A program made the position numbers and the translations under genes. The notes beneath the pieces are model-generated. The model was not told the DNA's origin and searched no databases. It was given only the letters and a program-made list of their open reading frames with translations. Of a stretch of 64,000 bases of DNA, positions 1 to 11,400 are shown in pieces (position 1 is the stretch's first letter; the number at the start of each line of letters is the position of its first letter). The stretch covers positions 5,952,001 to 6,016,000 of the forward strand of contig CM082578.2 in assembly GCA_040954595.2 (NCBI GenBank), in the 5' to 3' direction. This stretch comes from Balanoglossus misakiensis. Taxonomy: Eukaryota; Hemichordata.

Positions 1-857
1 CATGTACAAACCTGGTCCAAGTTTTCAAATGAACCCGCAAAACATTGCCTGGCACAATCCCCTGATTCTCATTGTTTAGAATGAACCTCAAGCTGAAATC
101 ACTGCAAGTTTGGTGCCCACGTCATTCACTTGGTATTGCACAGTAGGAACAGAATACATTTGCATGTTCATGAACAAATTAACATATTTATCTGCTTGCC
201 TATTTATTCATATCGCTCCACGACCCGTGGTATCTTTTAGCCAACTGTTTACCGTGATAATCCTATTGGGAGTCACCTCACGTTGCTGTCTCATTTATTG
301 TATAGAATGCTGTTTGAAATCTTTCAATCATAAGTCACTATGCATAGATGTTCTGAAATTGGCGTGCATACGTAGATAATAGAACAGTGTCCTCGTATAC
401 CAAATTTGATGGTAATGAAACTGGGTGTGTAGTGAATGTGCTGCCGTGCGTAATATGTAACGCGTGAATATTGTTGAAGTTTCCGTTCTCTTCTACAGCC
501 TTCGACCTTCGGTCTTCGCATTCATGTACATGTACACACAATAATATATTGTATTGCATGACCTTACCTAGTTACGCAATCGCTGGTTATTTGCATGAAA
601 TACATGACCTCGGTTTTATAAGGTACAACACTGGCACTGGCGTGCAGTGGTTGGGAGGTGCGTTTATTGCACGGTGAACATTCCTTTCGCGATGCGCCGA
701 TGGGAGCGGGGGTTCTCAGCCAGGAAAGAACGCCCATCAACACTGTACATGAACGTACACTACTACACAATACGTGGGCAGACATTGGATCTAACGCAAG
801 GCCATTGTATACATGCAACACTGACAGAAATACACTATCAATACACAGTATACTCAC
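1..857 (-). other. Part of aldo-keto reductase intron 1
   Basis: This sequence lies downstream of the aldo-keto reductase first exon on the minus strand. No second exon with the conserved 'AVxxAIDxGYRHIDTA'-like block is seen in any minus-strand frame. Nothing else is recognisable. Confidence 0.5.
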
Positions 858-926
858 GAGATATGTTCCGAGGCCAAACTGCGGCATTTTCATTCCGTTG
901 TTCAGTGTCAGTGATGGGATTTGCAT
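858..926 (-). CDS. Aldo-keto reductase, first coding exon (gene runs off left edge)
   Basis: The exon encodes 23 residues, MQIPSLTLNNGMKMPQFGLG followed by TYL. It is then cut by a consensus donor (GTGAGT, read on the minus strand at 857-852) in phase 0. The start of NADPH-dependent aldo-keto reductases (AKR1-type TIM barrels) has exactly this layout: a short beta hairpin 'LNNGxxMPxxGLGT' that closes the bottom of the barrel. The catalytic Asp/Tyr/Lys/His residues lie in later exons, and I find none of them between 1 and 857, so the first intron extends beyond the window. A Met 15 codons upstream in the same frame (971) could extend the N-terminus, but the ATG at 926 fits the usual family start. 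Family assignment is confident; subfamily and substrate cannot be given. A retained first exon of a dead copy is possible. Confidence 0.72.
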
Positions 927-3900
927 TGTCAATCCTTGCAGATGTTGCCAAAAATTCGAAGTACTAATCACTCAGCGAGAGACCAGTGTATAAAAAAGTC
1001 GACGGTTATTCCCAGCAGCCCCACCTATGATCCCGGCGATGGAATTGTCTATCGGCGTGGCGGCGCATGAAGGTCACGTTCATGTTAGGGATGGACCATT
1101 TGATATCTAAGGGGGTCTCTGCCGGGTAGTGAAATGATAACATTGCACCTAAACAATATGTTGTAAAACGATATTATATGTATGTAGTTCCGCCTGAAGA
1201 GCGTACCGAAATATGTCGCAAGAAGCCAGACATCGATGGTTCCAGTTGCTGGATAATTTTTCCTTTGCTTCCGTTTGGCATTTTTTTTCTTCTTGACTAC
1301 TATGTTGTATAAGGGTATCCTTGGATATTTTTTGTCTTTCAGCCCCCTTCCCAATATCAACTGGTCCACCCCTTAGCCAGCAGAGAGCCCCATGACATGC
1401 AAAAACGATTGACGCAGGTAATTGATATACAAAATGTATACCGAACCGCTTTTCTCAAACCCGTTCAAAATCTTGCTTCTAGAAGTTGTGTTGTGTTGTG
1501 TATGGTGACTTTAAACATTGAAGTCAGTTGTATAAATATGACATTGTCTTATTTTTATCGGCTAATTTGTGAATTCATAGTACTTCCCTTTATCAGTTCC
1601 TCTTGTGATTTGCTCACTTGGGGTGAACTTCACAGACAAAGAGACTGTAACTCAATGCATTGATTGAGGAATGCGCCCTCACTACACGTACTGCATACGC
1701 CGTTCGATCGGCTGTCTTCCCTTGGGGAATGAGACAAGATAGGAGGTCAGACACAGGTAAGAAATATTAGCGCAGAATAGTAGTAACCACGACGGCATAT
1801 TGTAAGGGGCGCCCTCTAGATTAATTTGCTGTCGGTTTTGCATTCGTGTGGTAGAGAAAACGCATAGGGACGAGTGAGTACGAATTTCATTGGGAGTTGT
1901 GTGGAAAAAGAGGGTTATGACATGATACTGAAGGGTTCAGAAGAGAGCAATGTCATACATTTGAAATTCAAGAATTACCTTATGCCAAATTTATTCCCTC
2001 CCTCCCTCTTTCCCTCCCTCCCCCTCCCCCTGCCCTCCCATCTCTCTGCAGCTTCCTCCCAACGATGAGTGCCCACAATCACAGCACAGCTTACTTGTAC
2101 GTTTTGGCTTCACACGCACGCCAACAAATTTGTTTGGCACAGCTGTGAGTCGCTGTTGCTAAGCATATTATCGACCGCGCCCGTTTGAAGAGTACGCGTC
2201 CTCTGCTACCACTGTCTTCCCTACATGCACAGTACGTGGCAAAGGCTTTTTCGACAGCAAATTACACTACTGATAACCCTGGGAGGTAAGCAACTCTCAG
2301 GCCCGGGGATCTAACGTGTTCGCAGGTGACCTTTGTATTTTATGAGATATCTTTATTTGCTATTATCTTCGGATGCTCTACTCTGTCCGCCCAGAAGCCA
2401 GCCTGACCTGCCCTACGCAACGACCACGGCATGTACTTCTGATCACATGATCGGCATTGGATCATCTTCGGCCAGGCGAACTTGGTACATTTTGTATCTC
2501 GGTCGTCTGAAGACGAGGTCTTTAGCGATTTTCAGAATTACACACTCAAAGTCATCGTCTCTGTGTGCTCAATATTTAAGGACACTATTCTGTCTTCAGC
2601 GCGAATTCTGTTGTAAGATATAGATGGTATTTACGTGGACTGGTAAGTGGACATATATGAGATGGACGATATTTAAACTCATCGTGTGTATAGGAATCAT
2701 TTATTTTTCTTTCAAATGTGCACGGTCCGCTTAGATTTTTTTTCTTCCCACAAAACACTTGGATTGTCGACAGTTCAGTGGATCTGATATAAGCAGAAAT
2801 TCCACCTCCCACCCCCGACATTTGTAGACGTCAAATGGCCCGCCTTCCGGGCGGAAGCGGGCGTGGTGACGCTTAATTTGCGGAAAGAACACCGGCAGAT
2901 TGCCAGGTGACATGTACAATTATATTTGTTGGGAAAGGTTTTCACATATTGGTCACAAAACCTAGGTTTGGGTTGGGTTGTGAGCATAGATTTTTACGAA
3001 CAATCGTATGACCGTAAAGGGCATTTCATCCTGTGTGTATTTATTCATACGTTAGCGTCAACTAATTATTTCCGCATACCTGAACTTTAGCTACCAGTCA
3101 AGTGTGCACCTGGCACGCAGCCTCTAAATAGGCGAATAAAGCCTTCGCTGGGATTACCCACATATTTTAAAAATAATGTATCTCAATGTTATTTACCACT
3201 GGCTGCAACGGTTGGAGCTACCTTGCAAATGTGGCCTATATATAAACGGGCAAACTAATTGTGTATAGATACCGTGTGGGATTTTTCTCCTTCAACACAA
3301 GCGAACATACTCGAAGCAGCAAGGGCAAGCCATTTTAACATTATAGCTCTGGTATACTAGCAAAAAGCAATGGCAACAAAGCAAATGAACGCTAATTCAA
3401 ACTGACTTGACCAATCATCGGCGACCACATCGACAGTCTTTTGCATATATCTCCAATTATTGCCATAAAACAGTAAAAGTTGAATGTTCGCAATCATAAA
3501 ATTTGACAGAATTAATTCAAAAACATGTCTACGCGTTTTAAATGCCATAAGTCATTGAAATGCATATTTATGTTTTATACACAACTTCAAGACACCAAAT
3601 TTAGCTCCAGAAGGCTACCACTCACTGTGCCGTCCGCGTGTTTAACAGACAGGTTGGCCTTTGGTGCCAATCGGGGATTATGGAGCTGGGATAGAGCCTC
3701 ATGAGCTGTAACTCTACTCGCTTTAAATCATCTCGGATATGCTTTTATTTATCAAATGATATTCCTTCATAGTACATCAGTATTACACTTATTGATAAAC
3801 TTATTTATGACAAGATGACCAAAAAATAAAAGAAATATCAGTACAGTCATAAATTCCCGCAATCTTTAAAAGTTAAATATTGCAATGAAAAATAAAATGC

Positions 3901-4554
3901 AATGTCTTAGTGGGGTGTATTAATTTTACTTCCATATGTTCTAGTGGCTCATATAGCGCTTTGTTTATGAAGTTTCAAAGTAGGAAGTGCAACGTTGTCT
4001 TTGTATTTTGCATTTTCACACTGCGGAGGCCATCATATTCCTTTAATGTAACGGAAAATATTTACTCGGTTTGAAATTAAATGTCATGATAATTTCCCAG
4101 AGGTTGCATCTCATGGGGCTTTAATAATCACTCGTTCTGCAGACATGCAAGACAAGGTCAAGTACCTATAAACAATGGGTCACATTTTGGCGCGATAAAG
4201 CTGCACGGGTGTGCAGAGCTGGTGTCGTCAACGTCGAGAGTCAGCCATGCACGCGACGCTATACTATGTTAGATGTATCCCGCCCGTCTTATAGCCAGTA
4301 TTGCGTGGAGCGGATGAAAAACCCAGGATTTTTATGAAGATTACCGTGATAGTTTTTACGGGTTTTTTTTCGCCCTTATTTGGCCACATATCGTGTCTTA
4401 AATTGAATCATGCCAACATGGATAATAATTATGTGTATACTGTGGCGGTGTACTTATAATGGTGTGTAATAAATATTGTTACTATTTTACCGATACATTT
4501 ACTGATCAAATGGGGGCACAGTGTCCCTAACGCTATTTTACTTGCATCTTTCAG
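927..4554. other. Intergenic region between the aldo-keto reductase and LRR-Ig genes
   Basis: No exon-like stretch is seen on either strand. The only low-complexity sequence is a CCCT-rich run at about 1998-2040. The two divergent genes must have their promoters in this 3.6 kb. The untranslated first exon of the LRR-Ig gene should also be here, because its coding exon is preceded by a splice acceptor at 4553-4554. I could not locate that exon. Confidence 0.5.
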
Positions 4555-4575
4555 GATACTTCGACGACTGTCAAG
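4555..4575 (+). other. 5' UTR part of the LRR-Ig coding exon, with splice acceptor
   Basis: A pyrimidine-rich run ending in CTTTCAG (4548-4554) lies 21 bp before the start codon. This implies a spliced 5' UTR, with the whole coding sequence in one exon. The start context (TCAAGATGA) has a purine at -3. Confidence 0.55.
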
Positions 4576-6909
4576 ATGAAGATGATCATTACCCTTATGA
4601 TTAGCCTTACAGTGGGCCCGTTCATTACAGAATCGTCTTGTCCCAGTGTTTGCGAGTGTGACGCGACAAAAGTGTCCTGTGTTGACAAGGGTCTAACAGA
4701 GATCCCGGACGACATTCCGTCGGATACCACTGTTCTTGATTTGAGCAGGAATCAGTTTGACGTAATCCACAATGACTCCTTCGACGGCTTGTTGAGCTTG
4801 GTCAGCCTAACGATCAACGCAAGTGGCGTGAACGCGTTGGAAGAAGGGGCTTTCAATGGCCTAACCGCATTGAGAATTCTCAGGCTGGATCGCAACAACC
4901 TCAGGAACGTGCCAGCGGCTGTCTTCCATCATTTAGCCTCGCTCAACGAAGCCATCCTGTCGAACAATGTTCTGGATGACCTGCCGCCGGAATTGTTCAG
5001 GAACAACGTCAACCTGACCAAGCTTGACCTGAACACGAACAACATAGGCATCCTAGCAGAAGATACGTTTCGCGGCCTGCAAAACCTGCGGTTTCTCCAA
5101 CTAAAGGCAAACAAGCTAGAATCCCTACCAGTTTCATTGTTGAACGGACTGGACCAGCTGCTAGAAGTTTACCTGGATGCGAACAAGATATCGTCGCTCT
5201 CTGAGAAAACCTTCGTCGGGCTTGAATTGCTGCAGATTTTGCATCTGTCCACAAACAGACTGCGCGTCTTGCCAGAAACGATATTCTGGCAACTACAGAG
5301 TCTCTCGAGTTTAACAATCGACAATAATGAAATCATATCATTGCCGAAGGAGATATTTTTCGGAATGCACAATTTGAAATATTTGGACATGAGTCACAAT
5401 CTAATAGCGGAGCTTCATCCGGACGCCTTCCGTGACGCAAACAGTTTGGAAACTTTGGATCTAAGCGAAAACGAGTTAAAATGTCTTTCGGAAAAACAAT
5501 TTCTCGGCACCCAGTATTTGGAGCTTTTGCATCTCGAGGGTAATTCTATAACTTTACTTCAGCCAACCGTCTTCGCCAGTCTTCGGGATCTGAGGCGGCT
5601 TTATCTCCGCATAAATTCACTTGCTGCGTTGGACGAGCGTATTTTCGCCGGATTGGTGGGGCTTGAAGACTTGTACATCGATCACAACCAGCTTTCGTCT
5701 CTTTCTGGAAACACCTTCGACGGGCTAAGCAGCCTGACGCATTTAGAGCTCGACCACAACCCTTGGTCGTGCGACTGTCGCATGAGAGATTTTACGGCGT
5801 GGCTTAACAACACAGACGTGGCACACACTGAGACCGGACAGTGCGCCTATCCAGACCGCCACCGGGGGAAAGACATGGGCTCGGTTCCCATGGACGACCT
5901 CTCCTGCTACCCTATTCCCATTTTCCACTCCCCGTTCAAAGCTGTCGCGGCGACCGTCGGCGACGACGTCACGTTAGAGTGCAACGTCAGCGTCACTGCA
6001 AACATCAGCAGGTACTGGATCACTCCGCACATGAGCATCGCGTTTTCCAGCGTTGGGGGTGCAACGAACTGCACAGACGAAGGATTTGAACTGTCGGAAG
6101 ACGGCACCTTATTGTTGACATCTGTCGGCATTGAGGAGGAGGGTGCCTATACCTGCATAGCTTCCAATCTTGAAGGGACGGCGGCGGGCGTGCGCGTCCT
6201 CCGTCTCCAGGAAGCTGGTCGCACAACTCCACCTCCGTACCCCTCATCCGTGTCCTCGCCCTACCAGACAAGAGGGGAGGGAAATGCGACCCGGGAAATT
6301 CCAACCGACTACGTGCACACCACTTTGAATAACCCACAGGTTACAAATGCCACTGCAGATAACATTTCAGCGTCACCCTCTACTACCACGCTGACTGCAC
6401 CTCCGAGGTGGCAGACTCGGCACTCAACCTCAGCACACAGTGATGCAACTGATGTTCGCTCGTACACGACCGCGCAACACACACAAGCCACACCCGGGGT
6501 CGACCCTGCAGAAACTCAACTTAACCAGTCCCTGTGGGCGTTTCTGGGAGGACTTGCTGCGGGCGTACTGACCGTCCTTCTTGTCGTCCTCGTTGTTCGC
6601 TGCCGCCAGCTGAAAATTATCAAAGCGACCGACAGCGGCCTCACAGATGTCGCCCACTCGTCTGATTCGGGAGACAGGAGAGAGACCAGAGGTGCCAACA
6701 GACAGAGTGTACACGTCATCTCGGAAGAAACCCCATACGAACAATACTGCAGACACTGCTCGCCCCACTCAGACACCGCGGATGTCATTTACGAAGACCT
6801 TCCGGATATGTATCGTTTGGATTCGCTGTCGGGATATACACCACTGTCGCCTGAGTCGATGCGCTTGGATAATACATATGCCTCGTTGAAAACACATAAC
6901 CCTCGCTGA
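4576..6909 (+). CDS. LRR-Ig transmembrane receptor with tyrosine-motif tail, single coding exon
   Basis: The 777-aa protein has a signal peptide (1-20), a cysteine-capped LRRNT (about 22-36), 14-15 leucine-rich repeats of about 24 residues, an LRRCT (C399, C401 to C444) and one Ig domain (C469/C527, with the 'YTC' motif). A Ser/Thr-rich stalk with N-glycosylation sites follows (about 545-648), then a membrane helix (653-675) and a cytoplasmic tail of about 100 residues. The tail carries Y721, Y724, Y739, Y746, Y754 and Y768. VIYEDL at 737-742 fits the ITIM pattern, and YTPL/YASL are 10 residues apart. LRR-Ig proteins of this order act as adhesion or immune-type receptors; amphioxus has many, often intronless. 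The coding exon is preceded by a splice acceptor (TTTCAG, ending 4554), so a 5' UTR exon lies upstream. The ligand is unknown. Confidence 0.93.
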   Translation: MKMIITLMISLTVGPFITESSCPSVCECDATKVSCVDKGLTEIPDDIPSDTTVLDLSRNQFDVIHNDSFDGLLSLVSLTINASGVNALEEGAFNGLTALRILRLDRNNLRNVPAAVFHHLASLNEAILSNNVLDDLPPELFRNNVNLTKLDLNTNNIGILAEDTFRGLQNLRFLQLKANKLESLPVSLLNGLDQLLEVYLDANKISSLSEKTFVGLELLQILHLSTNRLRVLPETIFWQLQSLSSLTIDNNEIISLPKEIFFGMHNLKYLDMSHNLIAELHPDAFRDANSLETLDLSENELKCLSEKQFLGTQYLELLHLEGNSITLLQPTVFASLRDLRRLYLRINSLAALDERIFAGLVGLEDLYIDHNQLSSLSGNTFDGLSSLTHLELDHNPWSCDCRMRDFTAWLNNTDVAHTETGQCAYPDRHRGKDMGSVPMDDLSCYPIPIFHSPFKAVAATVGDDVTLECNVSVTANISRYWITPHMSIAFSSVGGATNCTDEGFELSEDGTLLLTSVGIEEEGAYTCIASNLEGTAAGVRVLRLQEAGRTTPPPYPSSVSSPYQTRGEGNATREIPTDYVHTTLNNPQVTNATADNISASPSTTTLTAPPRWQTRHSTSAHSDATDVRSYTTAQHTQATPGVDPAETQLNQSLWAFLGGLAAGVLTVLLVVLVVRCRQLKIIKATDSGLTDVAHSSDSGDRRETRGANRQSVHVISEETPYEQYCRHCSPHSDTADVIYEDLPDMYRLDSLSGYTPLSPESMRLDNTYASLKTHNPR

Positions 6910-6959
6910 CGTTAAACAAAGAGACCCACATATCTACATGTATTCCGGCTATAGCTTAA

Positions 6960-7140
6960 AGGTACATGGTCACTCCACTTTACATATGTCCATATATGGC
7001 TAAAATGGTGTGTTCTAAAGAACATATGGTGGCGCTGTTTATTTCACTTGTGCCACCGACTGAAAATCTGTGATTGGCTGGATCTCAGTTTGCCATGGTA
7101 GCTGTAGCTAAATTCACAGGTGACCGTATACCTTTAATTG
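6960..7140. repeat. Dispersed repeat family A, copy 1
   Basis: This ~180-bp sequence shares an ordered set of blocks with 23455-23640 and 44025-44215. The blocks are a TTTACATATGTCCATAT-like block, then TGAAAATCTGTGATTGGCT-like, then CATGGTAACTGTGGC-like, then AGGTGACCG-like. It lies just after the LRR-Ig stop codon, probably inside its 3' UTR. No coding capacity is seen, so a SINE- or MITE-type element is likely. Confidence 0.7.
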
Positions 7141-7675
7141 AGGGAGGTACATAATCACCATTATATGTCAACAGCTCAGAATTTCGATAGATAGTGACAG
7201 AAGAAACAAAATCTGGTGTTCACATTGATCTTTTAAAACTCGGGAGGCGAAGGTTGGCAAAGGATCTACTGCACATACACTAGGGGTGTATCTATGTGAT
7301 AAGTATTACTGCCGCCTGGCGTGTGATGTGACCCATCTGGCTAGTAAGAGCAGCGCCCTCTCGCAGCCATATTATGGAAATGAGTTACTCTAGAATGAAA
7401 ACCGTTTTACACCAGATTTGATCATAATCTCGAGACACGTACGCCAGTGAACAATTATGCTAAAACTTTATTGTGTGTTCAACTATTTACACAACTTACA
7501 CATTATTGAAAAGTTTAATTTGTAAATTATGCTCGGTCGGGTACTACTTCTAATGGCAAGTTTTTGGTAATTAACAAAACATTATTCACATCATATGAGA
7601 ATACTGGTAAGTTTCTGAGTATTTTCCTCGCAGTAGCTTAATGTACACATATCCTGGGATACATTTGGCTTTGCA

Positions 7676-7681
7676 AATAAA
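7676..7681 (+). other. Candidate polyadenylation signal for the LRR-Ig gene
   Basis: This is an AATAAA hexamer about 770 bp after the LRR-Ig stop codon, within a run of overlapping ATAAATA. I noticed no nearer one. Its use is inferred. Confidence 0.35.
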
Positions 7682-7814
7682 TAATACATACATAAAAAAT
7701 CAGTACATACGCAGGACATTATAATGCATTTTCCCGATTAAAAAAATGTAATATCAGTCACAAGGGCGACCGTTGGACAAGCGAAATTTATACTCAAGTC
7801 ACAGAGCTTTGTAA

Positions 7815-8086
7815 AAGGCAGACGATCGTCTTTTGCGCATGTGCGTAATTTCGTGTGTACAAACATTACGTCCGATTTCATGCGCACCGTAAAAGAAGAC
7901 ATGCGTTTTGTCCCTTCTTTTCATCGAATTTGCCGTCTTTCCCGGCCTCCGACACAGACTTTGATGGTCGCCGCCATCTTGTATGTTGTTGGGACAGCGC
8001 ACAGTGCCTTATGGCGTTGACTGTATACAATTTTTGTAGCCAGAGTCTCTGGTTTGGCACATGCGCATAAGACGATCGTCGCCCTT
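7815..8086. mobile_element. Short TIR transposon (non-autonomous), copy 1
   Basis: This 272-bp element has inverted ends: AAGGCAGACGATCGTC on the left, and the complement of AAGGGCGACGATCGTC on the right. The match continues through TTNTGCGCATGTGC. It has no open reading frame of note. A diverged copy in opposite orientation lies at 24038-24350. No clear target duplication was found. Confidence 0.75.
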
Positions 8087-8437
8087 CAACAAGTCAGGTG
8101 CCTGGGAGACGGATCTGAATGCACTGGTGGACGTAATCCATGAGTTCTCGCATTTATAGGAGAGTACAGTCATCGAGCAAAGGAGCTGCTGAACAGCAGT
8201 GGTTAAGCAGTGGCCCTTTACTTGTGTCACACACCAAATACACGCGTTGTGTTCACTTATATCTTGAAAACTATCTGACGTCGGGCAATGTCCACATATG
8301 CTGGCACGTGTTTTCAAAGGTTCGGTTCCCTAAATTCAACGCCACGCGCACGCCCGTCGTCTCCTGCTTATATTTCTCTGCATAGCAGACGTATATACTG
8401 GATGGAAGTGCCGTGCGATATCACGATGTAGATGACG

Positions 8438-8443
8438 TTTATT
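8438..8443 (-). other. Polyadenylation signal for the O-fucosyltransferase-like gene
   Basis: AATAAA on the minus strand, about 50 bp past the predicted stop codon at 8494. This supports the placement of the last exon. Confidence 0.55.
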
Positions 8444-8493
8444 TGGGTCATCAGCAAGTGCGAACAGTATCCAATGACATATACTTGAGAACA

Positions 8494-11400
8494 TCAGTAA
8501 GGCCACTTATAAACCAGAGCTTCTTTTGGCATTCCTGGGAGAAAGGCGAGGCCTCTGGATACTCCCCCGTGTCCTCGTCTCTGGCGACTGACAAACGCAC
8601 TCCACGATCCCCACGTAAACCACGGCAAGAACACCTTGGAACCTGTTTGTACGGGGAAATAGGTGAATTGGTAAACGTGTGTACAAGCAGGGAGCTATGC
8701 TAAAACACAGAATACTGGGGATGCTATGGGGAGAAGACCAGGAAACTAGTGTTAAGAAAAATACAGATCATTGTTTTAAAATGACAAAAACACTTCGCTT
8801 CTGCGTGAAAGACATCATAGTAGTAACTCAATCGAAAGGTGACTTCATATGGACCGTTTTCTATCATTTCCAGACAACGAAGTTTCAAAGTCAATTTAAC
8901 AATATTCGCACTATATACTGAGGGCAATTCACGGCCACTGGTAACTCTTGATCGAAAACAGAGGGCACGTTTTTTCCGTTCACGATGGAACGTAAAGAAA
9001 AGAAGAAAAACAACACACGAATACACCCAGTGCGAATCTCGCAGATCCGCTACGTTCATCCTATACCGGAAGTACAGTATTTGAAAATGTCGCTCCTAAA
9101 ATACCGCTCTCTGTTTAGTATTTCGACAGACTACTACATATAAAAGACATGGAAACTAGTGAAGTGAACATCAAAATACACCATTCTAACCACTTTTTAC
9201 GGGTTGCACACAAGTGCCACCGCGTAATGACGCACTTCCGGTCACCAGATTCGCAACGGGTGTCATCATGAAATCTCGGACTTACGGAAACAAATTTCTT
9301 GTTCAATGAGTGAAGTGACATAAGTAGCGTTGACGTAAGGCGCCATCTCGCTGAACTTCATGATATCACCCTGGCTGATCACTTTCTCGGCAGAGAGTTT
9401 AGCTTTTAAGTCAACCAATATTTGCTGAAAGGAGAATGACGATATTATTGTTATAATACGTGACAAAAATTACCTGTTGAGGTCCAATATTCGGAACATA
9501 TTTGTCACGAGTAAATTTCAACTACATGTAAGAAACGAATCTGGGCAGGCCGTTGTATTATTTTCATGAAAAACACTGCATATACCATGTGATCAGTCAC
9601 GGGGAGATATCTGCTTGAAAAGTGAACCAAACGGTTGACAAATGTTTACCTGTTCGAAAGTAGGGTGCGCTACGTACATGCAGCTCAAGTTCATGCTCTT
9701 CATGTAAGCGAGGATGACGTCAGAGATATTCGGCGACAGTCTGATCAACGTTTGAACGTCTTCTAGCATGTCGCCTTTGCATACTTTGAACACGATACAA
9801 CTGTTAGGAAAACAAAATCAACTTGTAACGACTTTGTAGGCTTTAGCCTATGTATAATTGTTAATCAAAAACGGGTAGTACACAACAAAAGTGGAGGATC
9901 AATTTTGCGATACAATTCGGTAGATACGACTGAATGGTGCCCTACTGGTTTTGCATGTTTCAATGGTACAGTTGGGTATACTTATTTGATTTTAAAACAT
10001 AACATGATTATTTCTGGTTCTTTTTACTTTCTGGTGCGCATATACTACTATGATAAAATAGGCAAATTATTTTGCAATACATGTATTACCACTACAATCG
10101 ATTATGGTGCGTAAGATTAACGTTCACCAACCTTTCCCCGGTTTTGTTTCTCCAATGCATGGCAAGGTACGGTTCTCCACCACAGATTTTCTTCTCCAGT
10201 CTGTCTACAAGTTCCCGGATGTAGGGAGCTTTGGCGAGCCCCACAGCGGCCCGGTCTTGCAGCGCTTCCGTGTCCGGAATGTCGATCTTGATCTTGTTCG
10301 GATGGTACACAGCCACGCAGCGCCAGCTCTCCAAAGATTCCAGGCGCTCTTGGTACTCTTCTTCAGACTTCGGTATTCTCGTCGAGTTCGGCAGCAATAT
10401 CCCGAGGTTTTCTTCGTAGAAGCTCCGGTACTCCTCGTACATTGCGACGAATTCCTCCATGGTTTTGTGCACGTTGCTCCGGAACGGGTCGATCACGAGG
10501 CTCTCGCTGCATATGTGCCTGCCACATAAGCGTTTGAAGTTGTCCAGCGTTACAACGGGCAGCAGCCTGCTCAGAGCGCCTCCGTCGAACGTCGAATTGA
10601 AGGGCACTAATTCGTTCGACGGCGTGTCCCTGTAGTGGGTCTTCATGGGCACCATGGCAACAGTTCTGTGAAAGTGCATTGCTAACTGAGTCGCGTGCCT
10701 CATCTGTCCCATCCACCATCCCGGTCCGTTCCAGTTGTACTCGATCAAAGGCAGCAGATATTTTTGGTCCAGAAAATGTCCAGGAGTTGTTGGCGCCTTC
10801 GCGTTTCTATCGAAACCTCTGGGCGGACTTGAGTCGGACCTGACTATCTATAAATTTCGAAAAAGGAGCACAATTCACATCATAACTTTTATGAAGTAAT
10901 TGATTTATCGTGTGACCATAGAAATCTCAGTATAGTCAGAAGGGCCGGGATATGAGTTATCAGGTGGGATAGACACAGTCTCCCTAAGAAATATGGAGGG
11001 ACTATGCAATAACTAAACCACTCGTACAAAAAGCCTTCATCAGTTTCTTGTTCGGATTAGAAGCTCATTTCCTTTTAAAACATTTTTTGCTATTCGACTA
11101 TTTTAAAACAAATTATCCTGAATTTGACCAGCCTTTACACAGATGCATTGTTCACAGTAGTGTTTAAATTATACTTAAAATTTAGTGGATATGACATGCA
11201 GATCATAGCTTATTATTGATTTTTGCATGGCCCATAAACTGACTGCACTGAATTTGACCAAACATTTACAGCTACATTGATTATAGTGATGGTTAATTTG
11301 TATTAAAGTGTGACGGGCAGATTATGTGCACATTTGCATGTTCAACAGTTTTATTTTCAATGAGCTTTTGATCACAACTCACTGTATTTAATGATATTGG

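Noticed and set aside
9266-9285. Stop codon as the end of the fucosyltransferase-like protein
   Set aside because: A consensus donor CC|GTAAGT precedes it, and a phase-matched exon at 8642-8494 supplies the conserved GSWS block and a nearby AATAAA.
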